DNA of 6,005 bases from NCBI GenBank assembly GCA_905235755.1, contig CAJONA010000160.1:1-6005 (forward strand), given 5' to 3'. The notes beneath the pieces are model-generated. The model was not told where the DNA came from, did not search any database, and saw only the letters and a list, made by a program, of their open reading frames with translations. Origin of the DNA: an uncultured Clostridia bacterium. Lineage in GTDB: Bacteria; Bacillota; Clostridia; Oscillospirales; CAG-272. Of the stretch, positions 4,405 to 6,005 are shown one piece after another. The position numbers were made by a program, and so were the translations under genes. The number at the start of each line of letters is the position of its first letter. Position 1 is the stretch's first letter.

Positions 4405-5607
4405 ATGAAAAAAACCATCGCATTTATAATTTTGCTCACCATGGTCATATCTTCATTTGCGGCGGTGGCGGCGCTCGCCGCAAACGATGATCGCGACGGC
4501 ACGTACGTCGTTTTCGGCGATTCGATAGCCGCAGGCTACGGTCTTTACGACACCGACATGAATTACGTCGCGGACAGAGACAGCATAGCTTATGCGGGAA
4601 TAGTATCGCGCGCGCTGAATTTCGATCTCGACAATTTCGCAAAGAGCGGCGCGACGACGTCCGACCTGCTCGATGTGCTGGATCGTTCGGACGTGCTCGA
4701 AGCGGTCGCAAACGCGGATCTGATAACCGTTTCGATAGGCGGCAACGATATGCTGGCACTGTATACGGACATACTTGCACTCGCTTTACAGTATTCCCTC
4801 TTCCCCGCCTACTCCCAAAGAACGGACAGCGAGGTCGAGTCAATGTATACGACGCTCGAAGACAATCTGACCGAGATCATGCAAACGCTCGTCGAAACGA
4901 ACGACGGCAAGGGCACAATAATGCTGCAGCTGCTCTATAATCCGTTCTACTCATACGAATTGCCGTCGTCATATAACGTCGGTCAGCTCATCGAATACTA
5001 CATTGACAGGATAAACGAGATCTATCAAAACGTTTACGAAAAAGTCGACGGCTTCGTGCTCGTGGATACAAAGACGCCGCTCAACGCCGACGCGGACAGC
5101 TTTTACGATGTGACGACGCCCGACATTCACCCTACCGCTCACGGTCACGAGCTTATAGCGAATGAGATCCTCTCGCTGTACGATAAAATAATAAGCGGCA
5201 CACACGAAAACGAGGAAACGTCAAAGACAGAGGAGACGACGGCGTTGACCGAGCCGACGCGCATAGATCAGACGACGGATGAAAATTACACGACAGATCA
5301 AGCGACGACGGCAAGCACCGAAGCGACGACGGCAAGCGCTGAATCGACGACAGCGTCGGAGACAGCAACGACAGCCGAGACGGAGACGACCGCAGCCGAG
5401 ATCACGGAAACGGCTCAAACAAGCGAAGCGACGACAGCGCCGACGACGGCTACGACGTCAACGAAGTCGACGACGGCGACGACGGCGACAAAAGTAACGA
5501 TATTCGATTCTCTCGGCTGTTCGTCGACGATGGGCGGCGGCATTGCCGTGACTTTGATAGTCAGCGCGCTTGCTTGCGCGGTTATATCAAAAAAAGGTAA
5601 AAAATAA
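4405..5607 (+). CDS. Secreted, membrane-anchored SGNH/GDSL hydrolase
   Basis: A 400-residue surface protein. Residues 1-26 form a signal peptide (KK, hydrophobic core, likely cleavage at ALA-A near 25). The catalytic domain (about 33-260) carries all SGNH blocks: Ser40 in VVFGDSIAAGYG, Gly82 in AKSGATTSDLLD, Asn114 in SIGGNDML, and Asp240/His242 in DIHPTAHGHELIA. The family cleaves esters of lipids, acyl groups or acetylated glycans; the substrate here cannot be read from sequence. Residues about 265-365 are a low-complexity Thr/Ala/Glu/Ser linker typical of extended, possibly glycosylated wall-spanning stalks. Residues 377-395 are a membrane segment followed by KKGKK, giving an outside-facing enzyme with a cytoplasmic tail. 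There is no LPxTG motif, so membrane rather than sortase anchoring is inferred. It has its own promoter, and ligA begins 4 nt after its stop. Confidence 0.92.
   Translation: MKKTIAFIILLTMVISSFAAVAALAANDDRDGTYVVFGDSIAAGYGLYDTDMNYVADRDSIAYAGIVSRALNFDLDNFAKSGATTSDLLDVLDRSDVLEAVANADLITVSIGGNDMLALYTDILALALQYSLFPAYSQRTDSEVESMYTTLEDNLTEIMQTLVETNDGKGTIMLQLLYNPFYSYELPSSYNVGQLIEYYIDRINEIYQNVYEKVDGFVLVDTKTPLNADADSFYDVTTPDIHPTAHGHELIANEILSLYDKIISGTHENEETSKTEETTALTEPTRIDQTTDENYTTDQATTASTEATTASAESTTASETATTAETETTAAEITETAQTSEATTAPTTATTSTKSTTATTATKVTIFDSLGCSSTMGGGIAVTLIVSALACAVISKKGKK
5218..5489 (+). repeat. Degenerate GACGACGGC-type repeats coding the Thr/Ala/Glu linker
   Basis: The linker region is built from recurring ACGACGGC cores. 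A perfect 17-nt repeat AAGCGACGACGGCAAGC occurs at 5300-5316 and 5321-5337 (period 21), and GACGACGGC is tandem at 5469-5477 and 5478-5486. All clear units keep the reading frame (periods divisible by 3), consistent with expansion and contraction by slippage under selection for an open frame. Confidence 0.75.
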
Positions 5608-5611
5608 AAAA

Positions 5612-6005
5612 ATGACATTATCCGAAGCAAAACAGAGGATCGAGGACCTGTCAAAGCTCCTCGAATATCACTCGAAAAAATATTACGTCGACGACGCGCC
5701 CGAAATATCGGATTACGAGTACGACAAGCTCTTTTACGAGCTTGTCGCGCTTGAAAATGAGTTTCCTTCTCTTGCGAGTCCGAATTCGCCGACAAAGCGC
5801 GTCGGCGGGCAGGCGCTCGACAAATTCGAAAAGGTCACGCATGATGTAAAAATGGGCAGCCTTTCCGATGTTTTTTCATACGACGAGGTGCGCGATTTCG
5901 TAAAGAAGACCGCCGATAAGCTCGGTCATGACTGCGTTTTTTCGGTTGAGCCGAAGATCGACGGCCTTTCCGTTTCGCTCGAATACGAGGACGGGGAGTT
6001 CGCCG
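5612..6005 (+). CDS. ligA: NAD+-dependent DNA ligase, N-terminal part (cut by window end)
   Basis: LigA seals nicks in duplex DNA during replication and repair, using NAD+ to adenylate itself. The 131 visible residues cover domain Ia and the start of the adenylation domain. Family landmarks are YYVDDAPEISDYEYDKLF (about 22-39), SPTKRVGG, the HDVKMGSLSDVFSYDE segment and EPKIDGLS. Lys115 in the KxDG motif is the nucleotide-attachment lysine and lies at the same number as in E. coli LigA. The frame is open to the window edge; full length would be about 650-670 residues. The ATG at 5612 follows the GDSL hydrolase stop (5605-5607) by 4 nt. The only Shine-Dalgarno-like sequence is AAGG (5594-5597), 14 nt away inside the upstream gene, so translation is probably coupled to it. 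No separate promoter is seen. Confidence 0.95.
   Translation, partial: MTLSEAKQRIEDLSKLLEYHSKKYYVDDAPEISDYEYDKLFYELVALENEFPSLASPNSPTKRVGGQALDKFEKVTHDVKMGSLSDVFSYDEVRDFVKKTADKLGHDCVFSVEPKIDGLSVSLEYEDGEFA

Noticed and set aside
5218..5490. A CRISPR array in the GACGACGGC-rich region
   Set aside because: Repeat units are 9-21 nt, imperfect, without spacers of uniform size, and encode a Thr/Ala-rich linker in frame with the hydrolase.
4445..5795. Several arginine-, serine- or cysteine-rich frames opposite or offset from the GDSL gene
   Set aside because: They are other-frame readings of the catalytic domain and the GACGACGGC repeats; extreme composition and lack of start signals argue against coding.

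Overview
The window looks like chromosomal DNA of a Gram-positive, low-GC-lineage bacterium, most likely class Clostridia (an Oscillospirales/Ruminococcus-like gut anaerobe). This is inferred from a Clostridium symbiosum-type pyruvate phosphate dikinase, a SigH-like sigma factor, AT-rich intergenic DNA with near-consensus sigma-A promoters, GGAGG-type ribosome binding sites and compact GC-rich-stem terminators. No transposase, integrase, phage gene or CRISPR array is visible.

Layout. Positions 1-42 hold only the first 14 codons of an unidentified minus-strand gene. A 307-base divergent spacer (43-349) follows, with promoter signals for both directions and several inverted repeats. ppdK (350-2962, +) is a nearly complete pyruvate phosphate dikinase. 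Its last codons are out of frame: the usual C-terminal tail is still readable in another frame up to a TAA at 2971-2973, so about 7 bases seem to be missing near 2938. A strong terminator follows at 2991-3022. Next is a small SigH-like sigma factor gene (3254-3784, +) behind a promoter with two consensus hexamers. Its downstream spacer contains a GC hairpin and a 65-nt stretch (3855-3919) that reads like a shrunken, degenerate tRNA. This stretch lies just ahead of a 93-residue protein with two zinc-binding CxxC/CxxC modules (3957-4238, +), which ends at a clear terminator. A good promoter at 4344-4372 then drives a secreted, membrane-anchored SGNH/GDSL hydrolase (4405-5607, +). Four bases after its stop begins ligA, the NAD+-dependent DNA ligase, cut off by the window end.

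How they work together. The genes are mostly independent units: central carbon metabolism (PPDK, interconverting pyruvate and PEP), transcription control (sigma factor), an unknown zinc protein, cell-surface hydrolysis (GDSL enzyme) and DNA replication/repair (LigA). The only obvious shared transcript is GDSL hydrolase-ligA. I see no convincing multi-gene novel system. The points most worth a second look are the ppdK 3' frameshift, the tRNA-like element, the structured divergent leader, and the surface hydrolase joined to ligA.
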